Assembly: GCA_947625025.1 (NCBI GenBank)
Contig: CANQMQ010000002.1
Coordinates: 1-64,000 of the forward strand
DNA length: 64,000 nt
Direction: 5' to 3'
Origin: an uncultured Clostridia bacterium
GTDB taxonomy: Bacteria; Bacillota; Clostridia; Christensenellales; Borkfalkiaceae
The translations under genes were made by a program, and so were the position numbers. Shown here in pieces: positions 16,844 to 25,979 of this stretch (position 1 is the stretch's first letter; every line of letters begins with the position of its first letter). The notes below the pieces were generated by a model, which did not search any database, was not told where the DNA came from, and saw only the letters and a list, made by a program, of their open reading frames with translations.

Positions 16844-17782
16844 ATGTGTACAGCAATTTCTTATTCCATGCAACAACATCACTATTTCGGCAGAAACCTC
16901 GATTTGGAGGGGTCGTTTGGGGAGGGGGTCGTCATTGTGCCCCGCGGCTATCGTTTCCGCTTCCGCCACATGCCCGAGGCCTCGGGCGTTGCCATCATCG
17001 GCATCGCCATCGTGCAGGAGGGCTATCCGCTCTTCTACGATGCCGTCAACGAATTCGGCTTGGGCATGGCGGGGCTCAACTTCCCGAAGAGCGCCGTATA
17101 CCTCCCTATCAAGGAGGGCGAAGCCAACATTGCGCCCTTTGAATTCATTCCCTATGTTCTCACCCATTGCAAGAATTTGGAGGAGGTGCGGGCGCTCCTG
17201 AAGGGGGTGCGGCTCGCTGCCATCAACTTCAGCCCGCAGTTTCCCGCTACCCCGCTGCACTTTATGGTCTCCGATAAAACGGGGAGCCTCGTGGTGGAGC
17301 CCACTTCTGAGGGGCTTCAAGTCTACGAGAACCCCGTAAACGTACTCACCAACAACCCGCCCTTCCCCGTACAGCTCACCCGCCTCAACGACTACTTGAA
17401 CCTTTCGCCCTATGAGGCGGAGAACAGGTTTTCTTCCGCTGTGGCGCTCGAGCGCTACAGCCGTGGCATGGGGGCCATGGGGCTTCCGGGGGATTGGTCC
17501 TCGGCCTCCCGCTTCGTCCGCGCCGCCTTCATGCGGGCCAACATCGTGGCAGGGGAGGGGGAGGGCGTGAATGCCTTCTTCCATATGCTTGCGGGCGTTG
17601 TCATGCCTCGCGGCTGCGTGCGGCTGAAGGAGGGGGTCTATGAGGAGACGGTCTACTCCTGCTGTTGCGATACCGCCCGCGGCGACTACTACTATACCAC
17701 CTACTCGAACCCCACCCCTCGCCTCGTCTCCCTCCGCTCCGCCCCCTTGGATGGTGAGGAGCTGAGTTTTACAAGGTTGTGA
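16844..17782 (+). CDS. bsh: Bile salt hydrolase / choloylglycine hydrolase
   Basis: This 312-residue Ntn-hydrolase of the linear amide C-N hydrolase family cleaves glycine or taurine from conjugated bile salts. The start is set by MCTAIS, since Cys2 must become the N-terminal nucleophile; longer frames upstream are excluded. The active-site set matches the Clostridium perfringens enzyme: Cys2, Arg17, Asp20, Asn79, Asn170 and Arg223. The GLPGDWSSASRF segment is also typical. There is no signal peptide, so the enzyme is cytoplasmic. Penicillin V acylase is the alternative; the Arg223 context and the NFP motif favour bile salts. It is a single gene with its own promoter and apparently leaderless mRNA. 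Confidence 0.88.
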   Translation: MCTAISYSMQQHHYFGRNLDLEGSFGEGVVIVPRGYRFRFRHMPEASGVAIIGIAIVQEGYPLFYDAVNEFGLGMAGLNFPKSAVYLPIKEGEANIAPFEFIPYVLTHCKNLEEVRALLKGVRLAAINFSPQFPATPLHFMVSDKTGSLVVEPTSEGLQVYENPVNVLTNNPPFPVQLTRLNDYLNLSPYEAENRFSSAVALERYSRGMGAMGLPGDWSSASRFVRAAFMRANIVAGEGEGVNAFFHMLAGVVMPRGCVRLKEGVYEETVYSCCCDTARGDYYYTTYSNPTPRLVSLRSAPLDGEELSFTRL

Positions 17783-17783
17783 G

Positions 17784-17850
17784 GGTTCTCTCGCCCTCGC
17801 TACGCTCGGGCTCGGAATGAGGGCGGGGTAGCTCGGAATGAGGGCGGGGG
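17784..17850 (-). repeat. Short dispersed repeat motif after bsh
   Basis: GTTCTCTCGCCCTCGCTACGC with GGCTCGGAATGAGGG is the reverse complement of the motif at about 379-412 and recurs at 58690-58760. The short half-element GCTCGGAATGAGGGCGGG appears twice in a row. No gene is seen in 17783-17952 apart from the next promoter. Confidence 0.55.
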
Positions 17851-17897
17851 CCTGTTGAGAAAATTTCCACATTTACGCAAAAATTCTCAATAGAGGC

Positions 17898-17926
17898 TTG
17901 ACAAAGGATCGTGTAACCGCTATAAT
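17898..17926 (+). promoter_or_regulatory. Consensus promoter of the DUF4143 ATPase gene
   Basis: TTGACA (17898-17903), 17 nt, TATAAT (17921-17926), the full consensus. The ribosome binding site GGGGG lies at 17943-17947. Confidence 0.8.
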
Positions 17927-17952
17927 AGAGAAAAATCAATGCGGGGGCAACG

Positions 17953-19212
17953 ATGGAGATCGCAAGGGACCTTTACCTACAAAAGCTCATCGATCACAGG
18001 CAGAACGGGCTCGTCAAGATCATAACGGGGGTGCGGCGGTGCGGAAAGTCGTACCTCCTCTTCACGCTGTTCTATCGGCACCTCTTGGAGGAGGGCGTTC
18101 CCGAAAGCCACATCGTGCGGGTCTCGCTCGAGGATTACGGCAACAAGAGCCTGCAAGATCCCGATGCGCTCTATGCGTTTGTGAAATCAAGGATCGAGGA
18201 CGGGGCTCCGTATTTCATCCTCTTAGACGAGATTCAGCTCGTTCCCCATTTTGAGAGCGTCGTAAACGGATTTTTGCATATCCCGAATGCGGATATTTAC
18301 GTTACGGGGAGCAATTCGAAGTTCTTATCGAGCGATATTCTCACGGAATTCCGTGGGCGCGGAGATGAGATCCGCGTCTACCCGCTCAGCTTCTCGGAGT
18401 TCTATTCCGCAATCGATCCGCATACGCCGCTCAACAGGGCGTGGCTTCAGTATGCAACGTACGGCGGTATGCCGCTGTGCCTCTCCATGAAATCGGAGGC
18501 GGACAAGGCGAAATATTTGCAGGATCTGTTTGCAACGACATACCTTGCTGATATCGTAAACCGCAACAACCTGCGCGGCAACGCCGAGATCAATGAGCTG
18601 ACTGATATTCTCGCGTCGTCCATCGGTTCGCTTACCAACCCCTTAAAGCTCTCCAACACCTTCAATTCACAGAAGGGGCTGAAGTTTTCCGCGAACACAG
18701 TTTCGGCGTATCTCGATTATTTGCAGGATGCCTTCTTGATCGAGCGGGCCGTGCGTTACGATATCAAGGGAAAGAAGTATATCAATACGCCGTCCAAGTA
18801 TTATTTCGTCGATATGGGTCTGCGCAATGCGCGGCTCTCCTTCCGCCAACAGGAATATAACCACATCATGGAGAATGTGGTCTATAATGAGCTGAAATTG
18901 CGCGGATATTCGGTTGACGTGGGGATGGTTGAGGGCAACCTGAAGCTGAATGGCACATCGCAGAGGGCGCAGCTCGAGGTGGATTTCGTCGCCAACATGG
19001 GTAGCCGTAGATATTACATTCAGTGTGCCTACCGCATGCCCGATGAGGAGAAACGCAGACAGGAGCAGGCCTCTCTTCTCGGGATCAAGGATGCGTTTAA
19101 GAAGATCATCATCGCAGGTGACGATGTGCTGACGGGTTACAACGAGCAGGGCATCTTGATTGCTTCCCTCTTTGATTTCCTTCTCGACCCCGAAAAGACG
19201 TTGAATTGGTAA
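17953..19212 (+). CDS. AAA_14 / DUF4143 family ATPase
   Basis: This 419-residue protein has a P-loop ATPase domain with Walker A GVRRCGKS at 26-33, Walker B FILLDEIQ near 95 and the sensor segment YVTGSNSKFLSSD. The C-terminal DUF4143 region carries the typical VYNELKLRGYSVDVG and EVDFVAN stretch. Such proteins are common, usually single genes with unknown targets, and their C-terminus resembles a nuclease-like fold (EVDF). It has its own consensus promoter and terminator, so it is a monocistronic accessory gene. No partner is visible. Confidence 0.88.
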   Translation: MEIARDLYLQKLIDHRQNGLVKIITGVRRCGKSYLLFTLFYRHLLEEGVPESHIVRVSLEDYGNKSLQDPDALYAFVKSRIEDGAPYFILLDEIQLVPHFESVVNGFLHIPNADIYVTGSNSKFLSSDILTEFRGRGDEIRVYPLSFSEFYSAIDPHTPLNRAWLQYATYGGMPLCLSMKSEADKAKYLQDLFATTYLADIVNRNNLRGNAEINELTDILASSIGSLTNPLKLSNTFNSQKGLKFSANTVSAYLDYLQDAFLIERAVRYDIKGKKYINTPSKYYFVDMGLRNARLSFRQQEYNHIMENVVYNELKLRGYSVDVGMVEGNLKLNGTSQRAQLEVDFVANMGSRRYYIQCAYRMPDEEKRRQEQASLLGIKDAFKKIIIAGDDVLTGYNEQGILIASLFDFLLDPEKTLNW

Positions 19213-19216
19213 AAAT

Positions 19217-19240
19217 AAAAAAGCCCCACGGGGCTTTTTT
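19217..19240. terminator. Bidirectional terminator between DUF4143 gene and mnmG
   Basis: AAAAAAGCCCC / GGGGCTTTTTT with a 2-nt gap. The right arm overlaps the stop codon of the convergent mnmG gene by two bases, so one hairpin serves both strands. Confidence 0.8.
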
Positions 19241-21095
19241 ACTTTAATGAAAGGTAGACCATGAGGACGGCGATGTCGGCGGGGGAGACGCCCGAAATGC
19301 GTTCGGCTTGCCCCAAGTTGAGGGGGCGGATGCGGCTGAGCTTCTCCCGTGCCTCGAGCCGTAACCCCGAAATGCTTTCGTAATCGAGGTCGGGGGGCAG
19401 GGGGCGGGCTTCCAACTTCTTCACCCGCGCAATCGCCTCTTCGCTCCGCTTCAGGTACCCCGCATACCGTATTTCGGTCTCTGCAGTGAGGAGCACGTCT
19501 TGCGGGGCGTCCTCCAAGATTTTGAAGGCCTCCCGTATCTCCGAAAGGGGAATGCCGCGGCGGATGAGGTCTGCATACGTCACCCCCGCAGTGAGGGGCG
19601 GGTCGCCGTGTTTTTGCACGAGGCCGTCCGCTGCCTGCTGCTCCGCCCTCGTATCGAGGAGCTTTTCTACCTCTTCCCGCTGCCGCTTTCGGGCGAGGAA
19701 GCGCGTATAGCGCTCCTCCTTCACCAAACCTGCGCGGTAGCCGTATTCGGTGAGCCGTAGATCGGCGTTGTCCTGCCGTAGCGTAAGGCGAAATTCCGCC
19801 CGCGATGTCATCATGCGGTATGGCTCATCGGTGCCCTTGGTAACGAGGTCGTCGATGAGGACGCCGATGTAGGCCTCATCCCGCCGAAGGATGAGGGGCG
19901 GGAGGCCGCGAAGCCAAAGGGAGGCGTTGAGCCCCGCCATGAGGCCCTGTGCCGCCGCCTCTTCGTAGCCGCTGGTGCCGTTGATCTGCCCCGCGGTATA
20001 CAGCCCCTGCACCCGCTTGTATTGCAGGGTGGGCAATAGGTCTAAGGAATCGATGCAGTCATATTCGATGGCGTAGGCATAGCGGGCGATCTCACAGTGC
20101 TCGAGGCCCTGCACGGTGCGGTAGACCTCCTTCTGCAGATCGTGGGGAAGGGAAGTGGAGAGGCCCTGAACGTACACCTCCGTGGTATCCGCCCCCTCGG
20201 GTTCTAAGAAGAGCTGATGCCGTGCCTTATCCGAAAAGCGCACCACCTTCGTCTCGATGGAGGGGCAATAGCGGGGGCCCGTGGAGGAAATTTCTCCGTT
20301 ATAGAGGGGGGCACGGGAGAGGTTGTCGAGGATGAGCTGATGGGTATTCTGATTGGTATAGGCGAGATAGCAGGGCGTCTGCACAGCGGGGACGCCCTCG
20401 TTTAAGAAGGAGAAGGGGTACGTTTGCTCCCCCGGCTGCGGGGTGAGGCGGCCGTAATCCACCGTTCTCCCGTCGAGGCGGGCGGGGGTGCCCGTCTTGA
20501 AGCGACGCACCGTAAAGCCGAGGGCAGCGAGGTTTTGGGTAAGCAGGGTGGCGCGTTCGAAGCCGTTGGGCCCCGCTTCCTTCACAACTTCCCCCGTGAT
20601 GGTGCGGGCTCCGAGGTAGACGCCCGTTGCGATCACCACGGCACGGCAGGTGAGGATGCCGCCGTAAGCGGTCTTTACGCCCACCACGCTCCCGTTCTCG
20701 ACGAGAATTTCCGCCGCTTCCCCTTGCAGGATGCGGAGGTTTTCGGTGTGCTCGAATACCCGCTTCATCTCGGTGTGGTATTTATTTTTATCCACCTGTG
20801 CCCGCAGGGACTGCACCGCCGCCCCCTTGCCCTCGTTGAGCATGCGGTATTGGAGGGCGCAACGGTCTGCGCACAGCCCCATCTCCCCGCCCAAGGCATC
20901 GATTTCGCGTACCAAATGCCCCTTCGCCGTACCGCCGACGGAGGGGTTGCAGGGCATGAAGCCGATACTATCGAGGTTGAGGGTAAGAACGACGGTGGAG
21001 AGGCCCGTTCGGGCGAGGGCGAGGGCGGCCTCCGCTCCCGCATGCCCTGCGCCGATCACCACGGCATCGCATACCCCTTCCGAAAAAGTTTGCAT
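19239..21095 (-). CDS. mnmG: tRNA uridine-5-carboxymethylaminomethyl modification enzyme MnmG (GidA)
   Basis: This 618-residue FAD protein makes the cmnm5 modification of U34 in tRNAs together with MnmE. The N-terminal dinucleotide fold VVIGAGHAGAEAA is clear, as are PSVGGTAKGHLVREIDALGG, the GTSGYEEAAAQG motif and the C-terminal helical MnmE-binding domain (PADIAVLMVYL). The length is normal. It begins 6 nt after the dnaA stop and is probably cotranscribed with dnaA. mnmE is not in the window. Confidence 0.97.
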   Translation of the reverse strand: MQTFSEGVCDAVVIGAGHAGAEAALALARTGLSTVVLTLNLDSIGFMPCNPSVGGTAKGHLVREIDALGGEMGLCADRCALQYRMLNEGKGAAVQSLRAQVDKNKYHTEMKRVFEHTENLRILQGEAAEILVENGSVVGVKTAYGGILTCRAVVIATGVYLGARTITGEVVKEAGPNGFERATLLTQNLAALGFTVRRFKTGTPARLDGRTVDYGRLTPQPGEQTYPFSFLNEGVPAVQTPCYLAYTNQNTHQLILDNLSRAPLYNGEISSTGPRYCPSIETKVVRFSDKARHQLFLEPEGADTTEVYVQGLSTSLPHDLQKEVYRTVQGLEHCEIARYAYAIEYDCIDSLDLLPTLQYKRVQGLYTAGQINGTSGYEEAAAQGLMAGLNASLWLRGLPPLILRRDEAYIGVLIDDLVTKGTDEPYRMMTSRAEFRLTLRQDNADLRLTEYGYRAGLVKEERYTRFLARKRQREEVEKLLDTRAEQQAADGLVQKHGDPPLTAGVTYADLIRRGIPLSEIREAFKILEDAPQDVLLTAETEIRYAGYLKRSEEAIARVKKLEARPLPPDLDYESISGLRLEAREKLSRIRPLNLGQAERISGVSPADIAVLMVYLSLK

Positions 21096-21101
21096 AGGGG
21101 C

Positions 21102-22445
21102 TTACTGTTTTAAGACGGCGCTCTTGATATCGTTGACTTGCTTTAAGTAGGTATCGTTTACGCGCATGAGCTCCTTCACCTTCTCACAGGCATAAATGAC
21201 GGTGGAATGGTCCTTTCCCCCCATGATCTTCCCGATGGAGACGAGGGGCAGGGTGAGCATATCCCGCATCAGATAGGTGCAAATTTGGCGGGCCCGCACG
21301 AATTCCTGCCGCTTGTTCCTGCCGAGCAGGTCCTCCTTCGAGATGTTGAAGTAGCTGCAGGTGGCGCGGATGATGGCCTCGGGGGTGAGTTCTCCCTGCT
21401 CTTCGGTGCTGATGGCCTCCTGAAGGGCCGTCGCCGCAAGGCTCAGCGTGATGGGCTCCTCGTGCAGTTTGCTTGCAAAAATGACGGTGTTGAGCCGCCC
21501 TTCGAGCGTTCTTACGTTGTTATCCGAATTCTTCACGAGGAAGGCGAGCACGTCGTCGGGGACGATGTATTTCTTCTCGAGCGCCTTCCGCTTGAGGATG
21601 GCCACCTTGGTCTCCACATCGGGGGGCTGGATATCGGCGATGAGGCCGCCCTCGAAGCGGGTGCGGAGCCGCTCTTCGAGGTGGGTGAGCTCCTTTGCGG
21701 GGCAATCGGAGGTAATTACGATCTGCTTGTTTTGGGCGAAGAGCTCATTGAAGGTGTGGAAGAATGCCTCCTGCACCCCGTACTTATCCGCCCAGAATTG
21801 GATATCGTCGATGAGCAGGACATCCACATTGCGGTAGCGGTTGCGGAAGCGGGCATCCGCCTCCCTGCCTTCCCCCTTGCGGGCGTACATGCTATCCACA
21901 TACTCGTTGAGGAACTTCTCGCTCGTCGTATACAGCACCTTGAGGGTGGGCTTCTTTACGGCAATTTCATTGGCGATGGCCTGCATGAGGTGGGTCTTGC
22001 CGAGGCCCGTCCCGCCATAGATGTAGAGGGGGTTGAAGTTCTCCCCGGGGGCTTCGGCGACCGACTTCGCCGCCGCGTATACAAATTTATTGGAGGAGCT
22101 GACGACGTAGGAATCGAAGGTGAACCGCTTATCGGTGCGCACGGAGACCTCTTCCAAGGCATCGGGAAGCTCATTGAGGGTGTACGTACTGCTTCCATCC
22201 ACCACGACCACGAAATCGGAGAGCCCGACATCGGCATTCAGAATGGCCTCGCGGAGCTTATCTCCGTTCCGCACGACGACGCTTGCCGCCGTATCGCTGG
22301 TGGCACGGAGCACAATTTTTTTATTGACGACATCGACGGGTTCCAACCACTTGAAGTAGGTTTCATAGGAGATGGGCGTGATGACCCGCCTTACCCGCTC
22401 CTGAATTTTTTCCCATAAGATTTCGAATTGTGCTTTTTCGGACAT
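21102..22445 (-). CDS. dnaA: Chromosomal replication initiator DnaA
   Basis: This 447-residue DnaA has domain I (about 1-75), a short linker, an AAA+ domain with Walker A GGTGLGKTHL and Walker B VLLIDDIQF, and domain IV with the DnaA-box-binding signature GGKDHSTVIYACEKV. The ATG at 22445 follows AGGGAAAA; an in-frame extension to 22559 would cross the promoter. Unlike most Firmicutes there is no dnaN downstream: mnmG follows and recF is divergent upstream. Confidence 0.97.
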   Translation of the reverse strand: MSEKAQFEILWEKIQERVRRVITPISYETYFKWLEPVDVVNKKIVLRATSDTAASVVVRNGDKLREAILNADVGLSDFVVVVDGSSTYTLNELPDALEEVSVRTDKRFTFDSYVVSSSNKFVYAAAKSVAEAPGENFNPLYIYGGTGLGKTHLMQAIANEIAVKKPTLKVLYTTSEKFLNEYVDSMYARKGEGREADARFRNRYRNVDVLLIDDIQFWADKYGVQEAFFHTFNELFAQNKQIVITSDCPAKELTHLEERLRTRFEGGLIADIQPPDVETKVAILKRKALEKKYIVPDDVLAFLVKNSDNNVRTLEGRLNTVIFASKLHEEPITLSLAATALQEAISTEEQGELTPEAIIRATCSYFNISKEDLLGRNKRQEFVRARQICTYLMRDMLTLPLVSIGKIMGGKDHSTVIYACEKVKELMRVNDTYLKQVNDIKSAVLKQ

Positions 22446-22557
22446 TTTTCCCTCGCAAACGCTTTCTCTTTTTCGCGGATTTTGGTATAATATCCATGGA
22501 GAGACCGCAATTCTATTATAATACAAAACCGCCCGAAAAGAAAGTGATTTTGCCGCC
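22446..22557. promoter_or_regulatory. dnaA-recF divergent promoter region
   Basis: This 112-nt spacer has TATAAT-like elements on both strands (TATAATATCC near 22487 and the near-palindromic ATTATAAT near 22513). I find no consensus DnaA boxes (TTATCCACA) here, so autoregulation by DnaA or an origin in this spacer is not supported. No good Shine-Dalgarno sequence precedes recF. Confidence 0.5.
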
Positions 22558-23643
22558 ATGCTCGTAAAAAAATTGACGTTGAAAAATTTCAGAAATTATG
22601 AAGAGGAGACCTTCGAATTTTCGGATGGCCTCACCCTTCTCACGGGCAAAAATGCACAGGGCAAGACCAACTGCGCCGAGGCCGTGTTCTATCTATGCAC
22701 GGGTGCGTCTCTGCGCATAAGGCACGATAAGCAGCTCATCCGCAGGGGGGCAGATTTCGCCCGTATCCGTGCGGAGGCGGAGGGCCGTTACGGGCCCGTA
22801 ACCCTCGAAGCCGTCATTTTCGAAAACAGAAGGGAGCTCTACGTAAACGGAAACAGGCTCATCCGCTCGGCGGATTTTCTCGGCAACATGCGGAGCGTGT
22901 TCTTCTCCCCGGGGGAGCTCCGCCTCATCCTCGATGGCCCCGATGAGCGCCGCCGCTTCCTCAACCTCTCCATCTCGCAGACTTCGCGGGACTACTGCAC
23001 CGCCCTACTGCGCTTTCAGCGCATCTTGGAGCAGAGGAATAACCTTCTGAAGGAGCATAATTTTTCGCTGGTGGAAGATACCCTGCCCGTGTGGGATGAG
23101 CAGTTTGCCATGTACGCGGCGCGGATCGTCAAAAAGAGAAGGGAATACCTAAAAGAGCTCTCCGCATTTGCCGCGGAGGCCCATGCGTACCTCACGGATG
23201 GTTTGGAAGTGCTCTCGCTTTCCGCGGATAAGGAGTATAAGGGGGAGGAGGATGAGATCGCAAGGAGCTTAGAGCGGGAACTTGCCGCAAACTATGAGCG
23301 GGACGTCCGCCTCGGGTATACCACGGTGGGCCCGCACAGGGACGACGTAAAAATCATGATCGACGGGGTGGACGCGCGGGGCTTCTGTTCCCAGGGGCAG
23401 GCGCGGACGGCCGCCCTCTCCATGAAACTTGCCGAGCTCGAGATCTTCACCCGCCGTGCGGGGGAGCCGCCCGTACTCATCCTCGACGACGTGCTCTCCG
23501 AACTCGACCTTCCCCGCAGAAAAAAGCTGCTTACACGGGTGGGCGGGGTACAGTGCATCCTCACCTGTACCCATGCGGAGCGCGTTCTCGGGGGGATCCC
23601 GTGCACCAAAATACGCATCCAGGGGGGCAAGATCATCCGATGA
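22558..23643 (+). CDS. recF: DNA replication and repair protein RecF
   Basis: This 361-residue SMC-like ATPase loads RecA at gaps together with RecO and RecR. Walker A is GKNAQGKTN, the signature motif is FCSQGQARTAALSMKLAE, and Walker B is PVLILDDVLSELD. The typical start LTLKNFRNYEE supports the ATG at 22558. The gene overlaps the following PHP gene by 4 nt and heads a three-gene operon. Confidence 0.96.
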   Translation: MLVKKLTLKNFRNYEEETFEFSDGLTLLTGKNAQGKTNCAEAVFYLCTGASLRIRHDKQLIRRGADFARIRAEAEGRYGPVTLEAVIFENRRELYVNGNRLIRSADFLGNMRSVFFSPGELRLILDGPDERRRFLNLSISQTSRDYCTALLRFQRILEQRNNLLKEHNFSLVEDTLPVWDEQFAMYAARIVKKRREYLKELSAFAAEAHAYLTDGLEVLSLSADKEYKGEEDEIARSLERELAANYERDVRLGYTTVGPHRDDVKIMIDGVDARGFCSQGQARTAALSMKLAELEIFTRRAGEPPVLILDDVLSELDLPRRKKLLTRVGGVQCILTCTHAERVLGGIPCTKIRIQGGKIIR

Positions 23644-24545
23644 GAGCCGATTTGCACATGCACTCCCTGTATTCGGACGGGGCGAACCCGCCCGCCGCGC
23701 TCGCCCGCCTCGCAAGAGAGCGCGGGCTTGCCCTCTTCTCGCTCACCGATCACGATACGATGGAGGGGAGCGGGGAGGCCGCCGAGGCCGCAAAAAGAGA
23801 AGGGCTCCGCTTTGTGCGGGGGTGGGAGGTCTCCGCCTACCTCGGCGCCTGCAAGGTGCACATCTTAGGCTACGGCTGTGAAATGGGGGAGGCGTATTAC
23901 GCCTTCCTTGAAGAGCGGAAGCGGGGCGCCCGTGTCCGTGCGGAGGAGATGCGGCAAAAGGCCAACGCATATTTCGGGCTCAATGTCACCATGGATGAAA
24001 TTGAGGGGTACCATGTCCGAAAGCAATCCCCAATTCATACGATGGCAACCGTAACCGCCTTCGCGGAAAGACTGCATGTGGATAGGGGGCAGCTGTATGC
24101 GGAAGTCTTTGCGCGCGGGGGCGCCGCCTTCTCCGATGCCTTCCGCCCCACCCCCAAGGCGGCCATCGATGTCATTCACGCCCTGCACGGCGTCGCCGTG
24201 CTCGCCCATCCGGGGCGTATCCTCGCCCTCGATGGGGAGGATATGCGCCTTTTCCGTACCCTTCCGCGTGAGGAGCGGGGGCCCCTTCTCGAGAAGAACG
24301 TAGCCGCACGCAGGCTGCTTATGGAGGACCTCGCGGCAGAGGGCCTCGACGGCATAGAATGCCACTACACGACGCATACTGCCATAGAGACGGAGTACTT
24401 TTCCGCATTCGCAAGGGCGCACGGCCTGCTGATCACGGGCGGATCGGACTACCATGTGGAGGACGGACGGCGCATCTTGGGGCAGCCCGCATTCGATGCC
24501 GCGGACGTGGAAGGGCTTCTCCTCTCGCTTGACGGGAGCATATGA
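23640..24545 (+). CDS. PHP-domain phosphoesterase
   Basis: This 301-residue protein of the PHP family resembles YciV/TrpH-like nucleotide phosphatases, which remove 3' phosphates from 3',5'-bisphosphonucleotides and trim RNA 5' ends. Metal ligands are visible: DLHMHSLYSDG, LTDHDTMEG, AHPGR and the final GSDYHVED. The ATG at 23640 overlaps the recF stop, and its own end overlaps vanW (ATGA). The substrate is not proven from sequence. Confidence 0.88.
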   Translation: MRADLHMHSLYSDGANPPAALARLARERGLALFSLTDHDTMEGSGEAAEAAKREGLRFVRGWEVSAYLGACKVHILGYGCEMGEAYYAFLEERKRGARVRAEEMRQKANAYFGLNVTMDEIEGYHVRKQSPIHTMATVTAFAERLHVDRGQLYAEVFARGGAAFSDAFRPTPKAAIDVIHALHGVAVLAHPGRILALDGEDMRLFRTLPREERGPLLEKNVAARRLLMEDLAAEGLDGIECHYTTHTAIETEYFSAFARAHGLLITGGSDYHVEDGRRILGQPAFDAADVEGLLLSLDGSI

Positions 24546-25828
24546 ATCGAATGGTATCGCTCCTCCTTGCGGGGAGCTTTTTTTTGGGCGGCCTCGGCAC
24601 GGGTAGGGTGCGGAGCGGGGTCGCGGTAAACGGGGTGCCCATCGGCGGCATGCCCTATGCGGCGGCTACGGAGGCCGTGCGGAGCACACTTTCGCGCATT
24701 CCGCTCACCATCCATTCGCCCGCGGGCGACTTTTCCCTCCCCATCGACTACTGCGACGGCGCGGAGGAACTTGTAAAACATGCGCGGCGGGGGGAGTACA
24801 CCTTGGAACTGCGCCGCGAGTGCGTCCTCTTGGAGGATTTTTTGGAGGAAGTGTGCAAGAAAAACGCCCGCCACGCCCAAAATGCGGAGCTCACCTTCGA
24901 TGGCACCTTCACCTATACGCCCGAGGTCTATGGGGTCGCATGTGACTATCACACGTTATTGGAGGATGCCATGTCCGCATTGAAGGGGCAAAAATCAGAG
25001 GTAAGCCTTACCTGCCGCCCCGTAACCCCGAACATTACGGAAGAGATGCTCCGCGCAAGGACGAGGCCTTTGAGCAGTTTTTCGACGAATTTCGATGCCT
25101 CCAAGAAGCCCCGCACCCACAATATCGCCCTCGCCGCCGAGCGCATTTCGGGCACCGTGCTTGCGGGCGGGGAGGAGTTTTCCTTCAACGAGGTCGTGGG
25201 CAAGCGCACCAAGGAGAACGGTTTCGAGGACGCCGCCGTCATTTTGGACGGCGAATTCGTGCAGGGGGTGGGCGGGGGCGTCTGCCAGGCGAGCACCACC
25301 CTCTTCGGGGCGGCGCTGCGCGCGGGGATGTTGGTCACGGAGAGCCGCCCGCACTCCCTCTCGGTGGGGTATGTGCCGCCCTCCGAGGATGCGATGGTCT
25401 CCGAAATGAGCGATTTGAAATTTGTTAATCCCTACGCATACCCCGTCTATATTGCGGGGGAAGTGCGGAATAATACGCTTAATTTCAAGTTTTACGGCAT
25501 GCCCGATGGAAGGCGGTACGAAGTGGAGAGCCGCGTGCTCCTCGTGTTGGAGCCGCCCCCCGCCCGCGAGATCGAGGGGGCGGAAGATCGGGTGCTCCGT
25601 GCGGCAAGGCAGGGGTATTCGAGTGAGAGCTGGCTCGTCGTTTACGAGGGAAACAGGGAGATCTCGCGCACCCGAATCAGGCGGGATACCTACGCATGCG
25701 TACAGGAAATAAGAGAGGTCGCGCCCGAGAAGCGGCCCGAAGGCCCCTCTTTGGAAGTTCCAAATGAACCTTCCGCGGAGCCTCCGCTTTCTTTCGGGGA
25801 GCAAAATCCTGCCTTGGCGTCGCCGTAA
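24542..25828 (+). CDS. VanW family secreted or anchored protein
   Basis: This 428-residue protein starts with a signal peptide or N-terminal anchor (about 1-20, LLLAGSFFLGGLG). A putative peptidoglycan-binding region (YabE/YoaR type) follows at about 30-160. The VanW domain lies at about 185-330, with FSFNEVVGKRTKENGF, GGGVCQASTTL and RPHSLSVGY. A G5-like strand region and a Pro/Glu-rich tail end it. VanW proteins are linked to cell-wall peptide metabolism, but no reaction is firmly established. It is the third gene of the recF operon. Confidence 0.88.
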   Translation: MNRMVSLLLAGSFFLGGLGTGRVRSGVAVNGVPIGGMPYAAATEAVRSTLSRIPLTIHSPAGDFSLPIDYCDGAEELVKHARRGEYTLELRRECVLLEDFLEEVCKKNARHAQNAELTFDGTFTYTPEVYGVACDYHTLLEDAMSALKGQKSEVSLTCRPVTPNITEEMLRARTRPLSSFSTNFDASKKPRTHNIALAAERISGTVLAGGEEFSFNEVVGKRTKENGFEDAAVILDGEFVQGVGGGVCQASTTLFGAALRAGMLVTESRPHSLSVGYVPPSEDAMVSEMSDLKFVNPYAYPVYIAGEVRNNTLNFKFYGMPDGRRYEVESRVLLVLEPPPAREIEGAEDRVLRAARQGYSSESWLVVYEGNREISRTRIRRDTYACVQEIREVAPEKRPEGPSLEVPNEPSAEPPLSFGEQNPALASP

Positions 25829-25883
25829 CCCGTAAAATATACGAAAATCGCAGGAATTTTTTTCGGGGCAACCCCCAAAACGG

Positions 25884-25912
25884 TTGATTTTTCCCTGCGA
25901 TTCCTCTATAAT
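25884..25912 (+). promoter_or_regulatory. Promoter of rplS, with a structured leader
   Basis: TTGATT (25884-25889), 17 nt, TATAAT (25907-25912). The leader of about 60 nt contains complementary arms GGGCGG...CGCCGCG (25926-25960) just before GGAGGTAGAG. Ribosomal-protein leaders often bind their product; an L19 leader is plausible here but I cannot match its consensus with certainty. Confidence 0.55.
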
Positions 25913-25979
25913 AGAGCGTGACTTCGGGCGGTCCTCTGCCAAAGAGCACGAACGCCGCGTAAATTATGGAGGTAGAGTC

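Noticed and set aside
22446..22557. Replication origin in the dnaA-recF spacer
   Set aside because: It is only 112 nt, and no TTATCCACA-type box or AT-rich unwinding stretch with repeats was found.
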